This document shows positions 1 through 9,265 of a DNA stretch of 64,000 nt, piece by piece. The position numbers were made by a program, and so were the translations under genes. The notes beneath the pieces are model-generated. The model searched no databases. It was given only the letters and a program-made list of their open reading frames with translations, and was not told where the DNA came from. The stretch covers positions 1-64,000 of the forward strand of contig PVBG01000006.1 of the NCBI GenBank assembly GCA_002968845.1. Direction: 5' to 3'. Source of the DNA: Neorhizobium tomejilense. GTDB taxonomy: Bacteria; Pseudomonadota; Alphaproteobacteria; Rhizobiales; Rhizobiaceae. Within the stretch, counting starts at the first letter, position 1; each line of letters starts with the position of its first letter.

Positions 1-943
1 GCCCTGAAGCCCACCCAGCAGTGCTGGTTTCCTCCCGGAGCGCTCGGCCTTGCCGCGATTTCTGCAATCGACCACGCGTTGTGGGATGTCGCCGGCAAGG
101 CTGCGGGTCTGCCGGTCTACATGCTGCTGGGCGGCAATGTGCGTGACCGCGTCCGTGTCTATTGCGGCGTCTATACCGCACCCGATCCACAGGACGCGCT
201 CGATCAGACGCTCAAGCTCCATGAAGACTACGGTTATACCGCGTTCAAGCTAGGCCCCTATCGCCGCGATCTTCACAACAGCCGCTGGGGGCGAACTGGC
301 AAAGGAAACGGGCGACTATTTCGGCAAGATCCGTGAGATCACCCCTCCGCATTTCGAATTCGCCTTCGATGCGCATGCGAAGGTCTACGAATCCTACCAG
401 GCCGTCCAGCTGGCTGCGACGATCGCGCCCTATGATCCGCTTTTCTACGAAGAACCAATACGACCTGAACATATTCCCGCTTGGGCGGAGCTGAAATCGA
501 AGGTAACGGTGCCATTGGCGACCGGCGAATCTCTCTACAACCGCTTCGAATTCCTGTCGCTGCTGACCTCGCGCGGCGCCGACATCATCCAGCCCGACAT
601 TTGCGTCGTCGGTGGCGTCACCGAAATGCGCCGCATCGCGGCGGTTGCCGAAGCGCATTGCGTGACGATCGCGCCGCATAACCCAATGGGTCCGCTGGCA
701 ACAGCCGTGAACATCCATTTCTGCGCCGCCCAGCTGAACTTCAAGATCCTCGAGTTCAAGCCGCATGTGCACGCGCCCTGGGCGCTCGACCCGTATATGC
801 CGGTGGATGGATATATGAACCAGCGCCCGGATCGCCCGGGCTGGGGTCTAGAGATCGACGAAAAAGTGCTGGCCACGGACGATTACATTCACTGGGAGCG
901 GAAGATCACCTGCAAGCCGGACGGCTCGACCGCCTGTCCCTGA
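1..943 (+). pseudogene. mandelate racemase/muconate lactonizing enzyme family protein, 3' part, frameshifted
   Basis: The gene enters from before the window and ends at TGA 941-943. Frame 1 encodes the end of the capping domain and the start of the barrel (AISAIDHALWDVAGK, then YMLLGGNVRDRV, AFKLGPYR). From about 287 the homology moves to frame 2, with ELAKETGDYFGK, the metal-site strand FAFDAHAKV, LFYEEPIRPEH, ATGESLYNR and APHNPMGP. Removing one G from the five-G run at 287-291 joins the frames as RWGELAKETGD. The remaining motifs fit the sugar-acid dehydratase branch of the enolase superfamily, so only the single-base insertion appears to break it. A homopolymer sequencing error is the main alternative. 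The exact substrate cannot be read from this fragment. Confidence 0.8.
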
Positions 944-1030
944 GAGCAGGGGCCTGGTCACGATAATAGCGCGCCGCGTTCCCGGCTGTTGAGGAGCAAA
1001 TCCTCCTGACCGGCTGGACGACCACGCGAG

Positions 1031-2467
1031 TTACGGCATCAGGCTTCGGAAGCCACGCTTGTTGCCGTGTCGGGACGTCAGTGCCGTGACATAGGCATCA
1101 TGGGAAGCGAAGCCCGCGAAATCCTCGATGTGAGAGGTAAGCGATGCACATCTGACAAGATGCCGCGCCGCGTGTTTGTAGCGGCTGGATCGTGCGTTCT
1201 CGAGCGTGAAGTCGATCATGGAGCGCAGCACGATTGTTGCCGCGAGCGGATGTTTCTCGGCCAGCGCTTCTGCCGCCGGCGTCATCAGGTCGTAGAGATC
1301 GCCATTGAGTTCTCCCTTTCGCTTCAGCACGAGCTTGGCCGCCTCGGCCAGTGCTGGCCAGTGCAGGAAAAACGCGAGTGCTCGATGCACCTCCGGAAAT
1401 GCTTGGGCAAAAGCGAACGCCTTTTCCTCGGCCTCCATGTCATCGAAGTCCGGCAACCGGCGGATAAAGGCACGCAGGTGCACGTCGTTCAGTGACTGCT
1501 CAAACCACTTCCATCGATCCGCCTGCGCTTCGTCCGCGCCCCCCAAGGCTTCGAGTACCTCGACACGGGCGAGTTGCCACTCGATCGGAGCGTCGACACG
1601 GCTCCGGGTGTCGATCGCGTCCAGCGTTTCGAGTGCCTCGGCGGCGCGTCCTGCGGAAAGGAGCCGACGAGCGATGTCTGTCGCCACCAGGGGCGCCTTG
1701 CGGGTTTTTTCTGGCTGCTGGGCGATATACGCATCCACGTCGCCCTGGGCATCGGCGATTTCCTGCAAGGCAATGCGCACCGTCCGTTCCCGGTGATTTC
1801 CGTAGACTTGGACTTCGTGGATCGCTCCTTGGCTGCTCCAGCCGAGAACCTGACAGCCGCTTTGGACTACCTTGTCCTCAGGTTCCTTCGACCACTGCAT
1901 GAGCAGGGCCTGTAGTCGTTCAAGGCCATCCTTGCCGAGCGCGGGCGCCATAGCCGCAATCAGCGGATCATACTGGCCATAGTCGTTGTTCTGCACCGCA
2001 GCGCAGATCTTGTCGGCAAGGGCGTCCTTCTCGACACCGGCCGACGTGGCGATCACACCGGCGTCCACGCATGTCTGGTGGAAGCTTTCGATGATCGAGC
2101 TGCTTTCGTTGGCGGACCTCTGAAAGATGGGATCGGCCAGCGCCAGGAGTTGCCAGGCGAGCTCCAGGGCTTCCTTCGGATCGTCGGGGGCAACGACATC
2201 GACGATCGTTTTGCGCTGCGTCTCCAGGTCTGCCGTAACTGCCTTCACCTTGCGCCAGTTTATGACGGTTCGCGAACGGGCAATGCTTGCGAACCGCTTG
2301 CGCACTTCGCGTGCAATCTCGGCACCGCTGTGATTACCGGCAAGCTCCATGCGAAGCCGTCGTTTGTTTGCGGCGCTGCCGGTGCTGATCTCGATGAGCA
2401 GTTCGGCCAGACGCGGCGCGCCGAGCGTTTCCAGATTTTTCGCGTTGAGTGTCGTCTTGGCTGCCAT
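1031..2467 (-). CDS. DUF6880 family protein
   Basis: A 478-residue soluble protein with no signal peptide or membrane segment. The N-terminus (ETLGAPRLAELLIEIS, then RRLRMELAG) and the all-helical body with repeated tetratricopeptide-like helix pairs match my memory of the DUF6880 family, whose biochemical role is unknown. Residues around 270-300 (ARRLLSAGRAAEALETLDAI) look like a degenerate TPR unit, suggesting a scaffold role. It stands alone between a broken enolase-family gene and an IS scrap, reading towards the former. Start ATG 2467 is the first in frame. Family recognition is by eye. Confidence 0.75.
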   Translation of the reverse strand: MAAKTTLNAKNLETLGAPRLAELLIEISTGSAANKRRLRMELAGNHSGAEIAREVRKRFASIARSRTVINWRKVKAVTADLETQRKTIVDVVAPDDPKEALELAWQLLALADPIFQRSANESSSIIESFHQTCVDAGVIATSAGVEKDALADKICAAVQNNDYGQYDPLIAAMAPALGKDGLERLQALLMQWSKEPEDKVVQSGCQVLGWSSQGAIHEVQVYGNHRERTVRIALQEIADAQGDVDAYIAQQPEKTRKAPLVATDIARRLLSAGRAAEALETLDAIDTRSRVDAPIEWQLARVEVLEALGGADEAQADRWKWFEQSLNDVHLRAFIRRLPDFDDMEAEEKAFAFAQAFPEVHRALAFFLHWPALAEAAKLVLKRKGELNGDLYDLMTPAAEALAEKHPLAATIVLRSMIDFTLENARSSRYKHAARHLVRCASLTSHIEDFAGFASHDAYVTALTSRHGNKRGFRSLMP

Positions 2468-2544
2468 CGATTTCCGCTGTCGTTTGCATCCAACACTAGC
2501 CTTGCGGCCGGATGGCGCAAGGTAGCAATGGCGTGCCTTTAGAT

Positions 2545-2680
2545 TTAGGCGTTTTCTGCTTGCTCGAGGCGGAATGACTGGGCGTGTGCCATGGAAAGAA
2601 GCTCTTGACGGATGCTGTCGGCATCATATCCCTTGTCAACAAGGAGACGACGGCCCCTGTTTACTGGCATTCCACGCGGC
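2545..2680 (-). pseudogene. remnant of IS5-type transposase, C-terminal scrap
   Basis: Reading the minus strand into the stop at 2545-2547 gives GMPVNRGRRLLVDKGYDADS followed by IRQELL. This matches the conserved block around the second catalytic Asp of IS5-family DDE transposases (typically LLADKGYDAD). Only about 45 codons survive, and the frame upstream is closed by a stop. No terminal repeats were seen. It marks an old insertion in the decayed interval between the DUF6880 gene and the esterase fragment. Confidence 0.5.
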
Positions 2681-2744
2681 TTCGTTCGGCGTATCAAGGA
2701 CAATGATCGTTGGTCGGTGACCAGTTACGGAGTCTTGGGTCATT

Positions 2745-2900
2745 TTAGTTCCCTTTGGCGCCTGCGCGTAGTTGAGCATCCTCATTCAAAAAATGGACCC
2801 CGTCGATGTTGGACCGATAGGGCTCAGGCACTGCCAGCGACTGTGGCTGAAGACCGAGCCGTGCATCTTCGGCATTGAAGGATAAAATGACCTGAGACAT
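2745..2900 (-). CDS. possible 51-residue hypothetical protein
   Basis: A short minus-strand frame runs from ATG 2900 to TAA 2745-2747. It starts MSQVILSFNAEDARLGLQ and ends DAQLRAGAKGN. The composition is protein-like, unlike the arginine-rich alternative frames here. There is no strong Shine-Dalgarno sequence (only AAAAGAA before the start) and no family I recognise. It lies in a decayed region next to an IS scrap, so it may itself be a gene remnant. Confidence 0.25.
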   Translation of the reverse strand: MSQVILSFNAEDARLGLQPQSLAVPEPYRSNIDGVHFLNEDAQLRAGAKGN

Positions 2901-2922
2901 GAAATTCTTTTAGAAACCAACC

Positions 2923-3414
2923 TTGTTCCATTTGCCTTTGGGACTGACCGGCGTCGAGGTCGTCCGGCGATATCGTGAAGCTCTTCCGCAGCACACGGCA
3001 CGCGGGATCTGGAGGGCCGTCGGCGGTGACCTGGTATTCCAGAACCCTGCCACCCGGTTCGCGCGCCTCCATGCCGCGCATCAGCCGGTCTATAAATATC
3101 TCTATGGTCCCGTCGAGCCGAACGAGCTTGGCGCGCCACACGGTGCGGAGGTCGGCGAGGTCTGGTATCGCCAGGGAATGGACGTCAGCCATCTGCCGAC
3201 CCGCCAGTCCGTCAGGGATAGGACCTTCGCGACAGCGGTTCACGACGTCTGGGTCTCGTTTATTCGCGACGCGGCGCCTGAGACGCCGGCAGGCAGGTGG
3301 CCTCGTTATTCCGGCGCAAAGCCACAGGTCCTGCATATGGAGAAGGGCGTATTCCGCCTCTCGATCGATCCCTTCGACAGCCGAACGGCGCTTTGGGAAA
3401 GGCCGCCCGCCTAA
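2923..3414 (+). pseudogene. C-terminal fragment of a type-B carboxylesterase/lipase
   Basis: The frame encodes only the last third of an alpha/beta-hydrolase of the carboxylesterase (type B) family. The stretch GAPHGAEVGEVW holds the expected catalytic-His neighbourhood. It is followed by VHDVWVSFIRD and the family-typical tail with WPRYSG and SRTALWERPPA. The N-terminal domain with the nucleophile Ser is absent, and the first usable codon is a TTG inside homologous sequence. The gene was probably truncated by the rearrangements that left the IS5 scrap upstream. It is unlikely to make an active enzyme. Confidence 0.65.
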
Positions 3415-3618
3415 CCAGGCTTCCCTGGGGCGAGCCTGTCGCTTTATGGGCTTCGCTTCGATGATGGAGATTGCCGATCTTGTTCAATCCACCTCTAGCT
3501 TCCGCTGAGCAAATCGACCTATGGGTATTATCGGGCAATCCGAGCCGGTCTAAGAAGACATCTAGTCGGCTTGCAACAATTGCCAAGCTTTGCGGTCTTG
3601 CCGAATTCGGGATTTTGG

Positions 3619-4555
3619 ATGCCCCCTGACTATCTGGATACGAAACAGCTCGAGGCGTTCGTTGCCGTGATCTCGATCGGCAGTATGACAGGAGCTGCCA
3701 AAGCGCTGGGCAAGTGGCAGCCGGTGATTACCCGGCTCATACAAGATCTGGAGCAGGAACTCGGATTTCCGATCCTGCATCGCAAACGGTCCGCGGATAG
3801 CGCCGACGGAGCATGGCGTGGCCTTCTTTGCGCAGGCGGAGCTGTTCTTGAGCGGATTGCGCACGATCAGCGAACGTGCCCGGTCGATCGCGACAGCGCG
3901 GGCGACGCCTATCGAGGTGGCGTCGATCCCGGCCATCGCCGCGAGCATTGTCCCGCTCGCCCTCAGTGACTTACCCGCGGACCAGTTTCCGGATCATGTC
4001 CACCTTCGAAGCACGTCGGCTGAAAATGTCGTGCAGGCGGTCGTGGCGCGAACTGCTGATATCGGCATCGCAAGCCTTCCGCTGGATAATCCGGGGGTGG
4101 ATGTGCATTGGGTGGGCGAAGTCCCCTGTGTCGCCGTTGTCGCCGTAAACGATCCCCTGGCCGGTCTCGATCTGCTTTCCGCGGAAAACCTGAAGGGCCG
4201 CCGGCTGATCGCTTCCGCCAACCCCTATCGGCTGAGGATGAGGATCGACAAGGCACTTGCGGAACAGTCGATCGAAACGGGTGGAATTATCGACAGCAAT
4301 GCGACTTATGTGTCGCTCGCGCTGGCTCGATCGGGACTTGGCGTGGCGATCGTTGAGTCCGTTACTCTGACGGGCCTTCCGATCAAGGATGTGGTGATCC
4401 TGCCGCTCGCCTTCCACATTCCGTTCTACTGGGGCGTCATCACGGCAACCGGCGTACCGCTGCCTGCGACTGTTGAGCGGCTGATCTCCTCGATCGAGCG
4501 CCGGGCAATGGACGTGCCGCATTTTCGCAGGCTTGAGGCAATACCACCCGTTTAG
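3619..4555 (+). pseudogene. LysR-family transcriptional regulator, frameshifted
   Basis: From ATG 3619 the frame encodes a LysR winged helix (LDTKQLEAFVAVISIGSMTG, then AAKALG and VITRLIQDLEQELGFPILHR). The frame is lost directly after ILHR. The co-inducer-binding domain continues one frame over to 4555, including VAFFAQAELFL, ADIGIASLPLD, DSNATYVSLALARSGLGVA and the C-terminal WGVITATG. Deleting one A from the AAA at 3784-3786 would read HRNGPRIAPTEHGVAFFAQ, the normal LysR wing. A +1 insertion therefore separates the domains. The target is unknown; the convergent MmgE/PrpD gene downstream has its own divergent LysR gene. Confidence 0.75.
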
Positions 4556-4603
4556 GAAGCTGACACTGATTTGGTGCTGAAACTTCGCCTTCAGATGCCT
4601 CGC

Positions 4604-5962
4604 TCAAGACGACGCCGCAAGCAAATTCAGGAGATTTGATACCGATGTCGACTGAGAGAGATCCAGGAGGTTGTCGTAGAGATCATCGGTCGCATGTCCG
4701 GAGCCCCAACGAGCGCAATCGAAGAATTTGCTTCGTCGCTGGCCGGCATCGAGGGGGGCCTCGATCGATCCCTTGGCGTGAAGCCGTTGGCTGGACAGGC
4801 CCGTACCGTCCCGCAGTGTCACAGTCAGCACATGCGGAAGACGATCATGACCGTACTCCTCGCCTGATGTGTAGGAATGCATCTCGATCCGCGACATCAG
4901 CGCAAGGACGTCTGCCTGTCGAAGGGCGGCGGGCGCGAAGTCCGACAGGCTGAGCGTGTCCTGCAGCATCGCCCTCGCAAGGCAATACGGCATCGAGAAG
5001 CGGGCCTGCATCTCGTTCTCGGGCCTAGGATAAGCAAGATTGCGGGCGGCTGAAATCCCGACTTTGACGTCGATACGATCGATCTCACCGGCACTCAGCC
5101 GATATTCTTGTTTCAGGTCGAAAAGTGCGTCGATTGCCCGATGCGTCGAGGCGCAGCAAGGATGGCGCTTGGTGACGAGACCGCGGGTTTCAATGATATG
5201 GGCTTCATCCAGCCGCCAGTCCGCCCAACCTTGGGCTTCACCGCCGCCAAAGAGATCCAAAAAACCCTGCGGGCGCTCAAGGATGTCGAGCCGGCCGCCG
5301 CTGCCTGACATTGCCAGCAAGGCGGCTTCGACTGCATTGCGCGCTGCAATTCCGGCATGCAGCGGTTTGGCCGGGGTGCCGAACTGGCCCTTGGGGCCGG
5401 ATGCCATCGAGGTGGCCAGGCTCATGGCCTGCGCCGTCTCCTCGATGTTGGCGCCGAGGAGGCGCGCGACGCCGGCGGTCGTTCCGATCGCGCCGACCGT
5501 GGAGGTACCATGCCAACCTCTGTTGTAATGGGAGGGATTGACCCCAAAACCGACCGCCGCCTGGGCCTCGAGCCCGGTGAGATAGGCTTCCAGAAACGGC
5601 TTGCCGCTGATCGGGCGCTGCGAATGTATGGTGGCGAGCAGGGCCGGCACCAGAACTGCGGACGCATGAGCCCGGCCGGGATGAAAATTATCATCGAAAT
5701 CGAGAGCATGAGCCGCCGTGCCGTTCACAAGTGCCGCCACCGAGGGCGACGCGTATCCGCCTGTGACAAGCCATCTGGAACCGCCGCCCGATATCTCACT
5801 GCCGAAAGCCGCGGTAACCGCCGCTACGCTTGCATCCTTGGTGCCGGCGATCATGCATCCGAGCGTGTCGATAACCGCGTCGCGGGCGCGCTCCATGGCA
5901 AGAGATGAAAACTCCGTCCGCGCTGAAAGCTGTTGGGCGATATCGAATAGGATCGTGGTCAT
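4604..5962 (-). CDS. MmgE/PrpD family protein (2-methylcitrate dehydratase-like)
   Basis: A 452-residue cytosolic protein of the MmgE/PrpD superfamily (2-methylcitrate dehydratase, cis-aconitate decarboxylase and iminodisuccinate epimerase relatives). The N-terminal helical domain contains LGCMIAGTKDASV, ALDFDDNFHPGRAHASAVLV and RGWHGTSTVGAIGTTAGVARLLG. The C-terminal lid domain has TKRHPCCASTHRAIDAL and PYCLARAMLQD. The length is normal for the family. It is divergent from the LysR gene at 6073, an arrangement typical of a regulator and its target. The substrate cannot be assigned; the many broken genes to its left leave no intact operon partner. Confidence 0.85.
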   Translation of the reverse strand: MTTILFDIAQQLSARTEFSSLAMERARDAVIDTLGCMIAGTKDASVAAVTAAFGSEISGGGSRWLVTGGYASPSVAALVNGTAAHALDFDDNFHPGRAHASAVLVPALLATIHSQRPISGKPFLEAYLTGLEAQAAVGFGVNPSHYNRGWHGTSTVGAIGTTAGVARLLGANIEETAQAMSLATSMASGPKGQFGTPAKPLHAGIAARNAVEAALLAMSGSGGRLDILERPQGFLDLFGGGEAQGWADWRLDEAHIIETRGLVTKRHPCCASTHRAIDALFDLKQEYRLSAGEIDRIDVKVGISAARNLAYPRPENEMQARFSMPYCLARAMLQDTLSLSDFAPAALRQADVLALMSRIEMHSYTSGEEYGHDRLPHVLTVTLRDGTGLSSQRLHAKGSIEAPLDAGQRRSKFFDCARWGSGHATDDLYDNLLDLSQSTSVSNLLNLLAASS

Positions 5963-6021
5963 TGACGAATGTCTTTCGCTGCGCTTGGTACACGGGCAAA
6001 AGTGTTCGACTTCGACGAAGG

Positions 6022-6037
6022 CCGCAATCTTATGCGG
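6022..6037. promoter_or_regulatory. candidate LysR-binding inverted repeat in divergent promoter
   Basis: In the 110-bp gap between the MmgE/PrpD and LysR starts, CCGCA and TGCGG form a 5-bp inverted repeat around a 6-bp spacer. The spacing and position suit a LysR-type site controlling both genes. This is a position-based inference only. Confidence 0.3.
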
Positions 6038-6072
6038 TTTTCGAATAAGTCTATCGAAGGAAGGGGTTCTCC

Positions 6073-6969
6073 ATGGTGAAGGCGGCGATCAGCCTGAAGC
6101 ATATCGAGGCCTATGACGCGATCGCCGCCACCGGCTCGACGGTTGCCGCAGCATTGGAGCTCGGCATTTCGCAATCGAATGCAAGCCGGCTACTGCAGCA
6201 GCTGGAGGATTATCTCGGCGTTCGCCTGTTCGAGCGTGACAAGAACCGCCTGGCGCCGACGCGTGAAGGCCTGCAGCTCGGACCGGAAATCCGCGCCATC
6301 GCAGATCGCCTGCGTGTGCTTAAAACGGCGGCCATCGAATTGGAGAACGGTCGCTCCCGCGGCATGCTGCTGAGGCTTGCTTTTCCGGCCAGTCTATCGT
6401 CGAACCGGATACCGAAAATGATCCGAGATTTTCTTGCCGCCAACGGCCCGATGCGGGTGGAACTGGCCTCCGGCAATTATCTGGCGCTTGAACGCATGGT
6501 TGCCGATGGTGAAGCCGATATCGGTTTCGCACGCCTGCCGCTGGCAACTCCCGGACTGCGGCAGGAAAAGCTGCTGCCGTCGCGAATTGTCTGCGTACTG
6601 CATCGCGATCATCCGCTCGCCGAGCGGTCATCGCTGACGATCGCCGAGCTGAAGGGCCACGATCTCATCGTCCTCAATCGCGAACGGCCCGTCCGCCACC
6701 AGCTTGAGGCGCTGTTCTATCAGCACGGCTTGCGGCAGCGGCCGTTGCTGGAGGCGCATTCCGTCGCAAGCGCCTGCGCACTGGCGGCCGAGGGTCTTGG
6801 CATTGCGCTGGTCAGTGAACTGATCGCCCGCGAATACGCGGCGCTGCCCTTGCGGTTCGTCGCGCTTGAACCGGATCTGCCGGTCACATATTGCCTGCTC
6901 AGCGGCGAAAAATATCCGCTGTCACGGGCCGCCGGCCTGTTCCTGCAGAGCATTGCCGGCTGGTCATGA
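6073..6969 (+). CDS. LysR-family transcriptional regulator
   Basis: A 298-residue LysR-type regulator. The N-terminal winged helix covers residues about 5-65 (LKHIEAYDAIAATGSTVAAA, then SQSNASRLLQQLEDYLGVRLFER). The C-terminal co-inducer-binding domain contains ADIGFARLPLATPGL and ACALAAEGLGIALVSELIA. ATG 6073 is preceded by GAAGGAAGGGG. It is transcribed away from the MmgE/PrpD gene and is the likely regulator of that gene and of itself. It is a different subtype from the frameshifted LysR at 3619. Confidence 0.9.
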   Translation: MVKAAISLKHIEAYDAIAATGSTVAAALELGISQSNASRLLQQLEDYLGVRLFERDKNRLAPTREGLQLGPEIRAIADRLRVLKTAAIELENGRSRGMLLRLAFPASLSSNRIPKMIRDFLAANGPMRVELASGNYLALERMVADGEADIGFARLPLATPGLRQEKLLPSRIVCVLHRDHPLAERSSLTIAELKGHDLIVLNRERPVRHQLEALFYQHGLRQRPLLEAHSVASACALAAEGLGIALVSELIAREYAALPLRFVALEPDLPVTYCLLSGEKYPLSRAAGLFLQSIAGWS

Positions 6970-7790
6970 GCGAAATGTTTTCACCCGGGGCGTTGCCAAC
7001 AAATAGTAGGCTGTAGAGTTGCAGCAGGATTTGACCAATTTTCCCAGTTTGCGTTGACCCACGAAATGCAGCGTATCGGATTGATGGCAAACATGTTTCA
7101 AAAGGTCTGAGTGGATCTCGGCGAAATGAAAAAATGGCTCAAATTTACGCGATAATTAACATATCACGGCACCGCTTCCTTTTGAGGCACCCGTTACCAC
7201 AGCAATACGATGCAGCAACAGATCGATGGACGCATGTGCGTCAATGCACATTAACGCGTCCGCTCATCTCGAAAATATCCCCCCGTGGATTTGACCACAT
7301 TGTCGGACAGGATTGATCTTGTCTGCCACCAACCGCCGTTCATTATGGACCGCTCCTCGTAAATACTCGCTTGGGTCCGTACTTGGAGTTCTTGCGCGTC
7401 GTTTGGTAGAACGTTCAAAATAGAGAAAGTAGCTTTCTACGAGTCCGCGTTCGCCGGGGCTTAGTCGAGGCCTTGCGCGCTCGACGACCCGCATGGATGG
7501 ACACCGATTGGCCTGTTTCAAGGGCGGCTGAAACCGGCGTCGGCGCAAGGGGTGTGCGAAGCATCCCGACAGATTGCGCTCCGGCCTTATCGGGCGCGCC
7601 TTGCATGCACAATCGCGAGGCTCACGCAGAGATCGGTAACCCGGCGCGACGCCCCTTAGCCAATCCCTAGAAGATATCAGCCGGGATCGGAACACGGGCC
7701 ACTTTCGATATGAACACCTGCTCGCTGGAGCAATCCTCACCGACGATGAGCCTGCGCCGCCAACCGATCAAGATATCTTGCGGGATATAA
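6970..7790. other. long AT-richer intergenic stretch without a supportable gene
   Basis: About 820 bases separate the LysR gene from the modA promoter region. The first 300 are clearly richer in A/T than the neighbours. Open frames here (for instance minus strand 7264-7740) encode arginine/serine-rich products with no motif or ribosome binding site. I see no tRNA-like fold and no IS ends. It probably holds eroded gene sequence plus upstream regulatory DNA for the molybdate locus. Confidence 0.4.
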
Positions 7791-7810
7791 AGCTAGTCAA
7801 AACCTCGCCA

Positions 7811-7836
7811 GCGAGATATCCAAAGGAATATCTCGC
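7811..7836. promoter_or_regulatory. candidate ModE-type operator (Mo-box) upstream of modA
   Basis: GCGAGATAT at 7811-7819 and ATATCTCGC at 7828-7836 are perfect 9-bp inverted arms around CCAAAGGA, ending 21 bp before the modA ATG. ModE/MopAB operators are ATAT-rich palindromes of this layout. The core ATATCCAA-N4-ATAT recurs before modB at 9661-9676, which supports a common molybdate-responsive repressor. No modE gene lies in the window. Confidence 0.5.
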
Positions 7837-7857
7837 TTAAGGATCGGAGAGGAAATC

Positions 7858-8652
7858 ATGAACGTTTATCGGCATTCCTGGATCAGGCTCGCGGTGAGGT
7901 CGGTGGCAGCCGCCCTCGTGTCGATCGCCTCGTTTGCCGCTCCCGCCGCAGCGCAGGAAAAAGTCACCGTCTTTGCAGCAGCCAGCATGAAGAACGCGCT
8001 CGACAACGCCAATAAGGCATGGGCGACCCAAGGAGGCGGGCAAGTCACCGTTTCCTACGCCGCAAGTTCGGCGCTCGCCAAGCAGATCGAAAGCGGCGCG
8101 CCAGCGGATATCTTCATTTCGGCCGATCTCGACTGGATGAAATATCTCTCCGACAAAAAGCTCGTGAGGGAAGACGCCAGGTTCAACTGGCTCGGCAACC
8201 GGATCGTGCTGGTCGCCGCCAAGGACGCCGCCAAGCCGGTCGACATCAGGCCGGGCTTCGATCTCGCGGGCCTGCTCAAAGGCGGCAGGCTCGCCATGGG
8301 TGAGCCGAACGCGGTTCCGGCCGGCAAATACGCCAAGGCCTCGCTCGAAAAGCTTGGCCTCTGGTCGTCGGTCGAAAAGAGCGTCGCAAGCGCCGAAAGT
8401 GTGCGCGCAGCACTCGCGTTCGTCTCGCGCGGCGAAGCGCCTTACGGCATCGTCTACCAGACGGATGCGGCCGCCGATCCGGGTGTCGCCATCGTCGGCA
8501 CGTTGCCGGCCGACACCCACCCGGCGATCATTTATCCGATCGCCATCCTGTCGGAATCGAAGTCCAAGGATGCGCCCGCCTATCTCGACTATCTGAAGTC
8601 GGCCAAGGCAGCGCCATTCTTCGAAAAGGAAGGTTTTACGGTTCTGAAATAG
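7858..8652 (+). CDS. modA: molybdate ABC transporter substrate-binding protein
   Basis: A 264-residue periplasmic oxyanion-binding protein. Residues 1-33 form a signal peptide (basic start, hydrophobic core, cleavage after PAAA). The mature protein opens with KVTVFAAASMKNALDNANKA, the ModA fold with its anion-contacting Ser. It continues with YAASSALAKQIESGAPADIF, a GEPNAVPAGKYA segment and YGIVYQTDAA, all typical of ModA. The start ATG follows GGAGAGGAAATC. It probably delivers molybdate or tungstate to ModB/ModC encoded 1 kb downstream. A strong hairpin terminator follows, so modA can be transcribed apart from modBC. Confidence 0.93.
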   Translation: MNVYRHSWIRLAVRSVAAALVSIASFAAPAAAQEKVTVFAAASMKNALDNANKAWATQGGGQVTVSYAASSALAKQIESGAPADIFISADLDWMKYLSDKKLVREDARFNWLGNRIVLVAAKDAAKPVDIRPGFDLAGLLKGGRLAMGEPNAVPAGKYAKASLEKLGLWSSVEKSVASAESVRAALAFVSRGEAPYGIVYQTDAAADPGVAIVGTLPADTHPAIIYPIAILSESKSKDAPAYLDYLKSAKAAPFFEKEGFTVLK

Positions 8653-8683
8653 CCGCAAGCACCTCGGTAAACACTCATCGAAA

Positions 8684-8706
8684 CGGCCCCTTTCGGGGCT
8701 GTTTTT
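8684..8706 (+). terminator. rho-independent terminator after modA
   Basis: GCCCC at 8686-8690 pairs with GGGGC at 8695-8699 across a TTTC loop and is followed by TGTTTTT. This is a canonical intrinsic terminator about 35 bp after the modA stop. It separates modA from the small-protein genes and modBC. Confidence 0.75.
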
Positions 8707-8949
8707 CGTTTCCGACCGAACCGTTCTCAAGAGCGAGCCTCTCCGCCCAGCGCTGTCCGAATCTCGATTTCAACCGGTCTCACGCGATCGTTTGTTCTCG
8801 AATCCCGAACATTCCGTTTGGAAATCATGCCCTAGCGACCTCGATTGGGTTTCCCCATCTCCATGACCGGAAGCAGACAACGCTTCCAAATACCACCGAG
8901 CGGATGCCGGCTCCCAAACGGCTCCGTTTAGCAACTGAGGAATACGATA

Positions 8950-9180
8950 ATGAAGACAGTACTTTCCAGTTTCGCCGCAGCCATGATCGCTTCGGCTTCC
9001 TTCGCCGGCGTCGCCCTTGCAGAAGGCGATTATTATCAGGGTGCGACCAAGGGACAGGCAACGGTGCAGACCAACGACAAGGTCGACAATGTCAGGACCG
9101 GCAGCATCGATCAGGTTCGCGCCAACGACAATCGCGGCGACCAGCCGATCTTCAAGCATGAAAGCCGCGACAATCGCTAG
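8950..9180 (+). CDS. small exported protein, paralogue 1, unknown function
   Basis: A 76-residue protein. Residues 1-24 are a Sec signal peptide (MKTVLSSFAAAM, then a hydrophobic core ending VALA). The mature part of about 50 residues starts EGDYYQGATKG, contains DNVRTGSI and ends HESRDNR. ATG 8950 follows a short leader without a strong Shine-Dalgarno sequence. It is a clear tandem paralogue of the gene at 9266: both have the acidic GDY start, the VRTGSI core and the SRDNR tail. It has no cysteine. Function is unknown; its place inside the mod locus may be coincidental or may mean a molybdenum- or stress-related periplasmic role. Confidence 0.75.
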   Translation: MKTVLSSFAAAMIASASFAGVALAEGDYYQGATKGQATVQTNDKVDNVRTGSIDQVRANDNRGDQPIFKHESRDNR

Positions 9181-9265
9181 CCGCAGCTCATTCAAGATAC
9201 CGAACATCGTCCGGCAGGCAGGTCGCAAACTCAAGCCCCGGACGAACTCTGAAAGGACTAGGACA

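Noticed and set aside
7264-7740. A 158-codon minus-strand frame in the gap before modA
   Set aside because: Arginine/serine-rich product, no motif, no ribosome site. I left the gap as non-coding.
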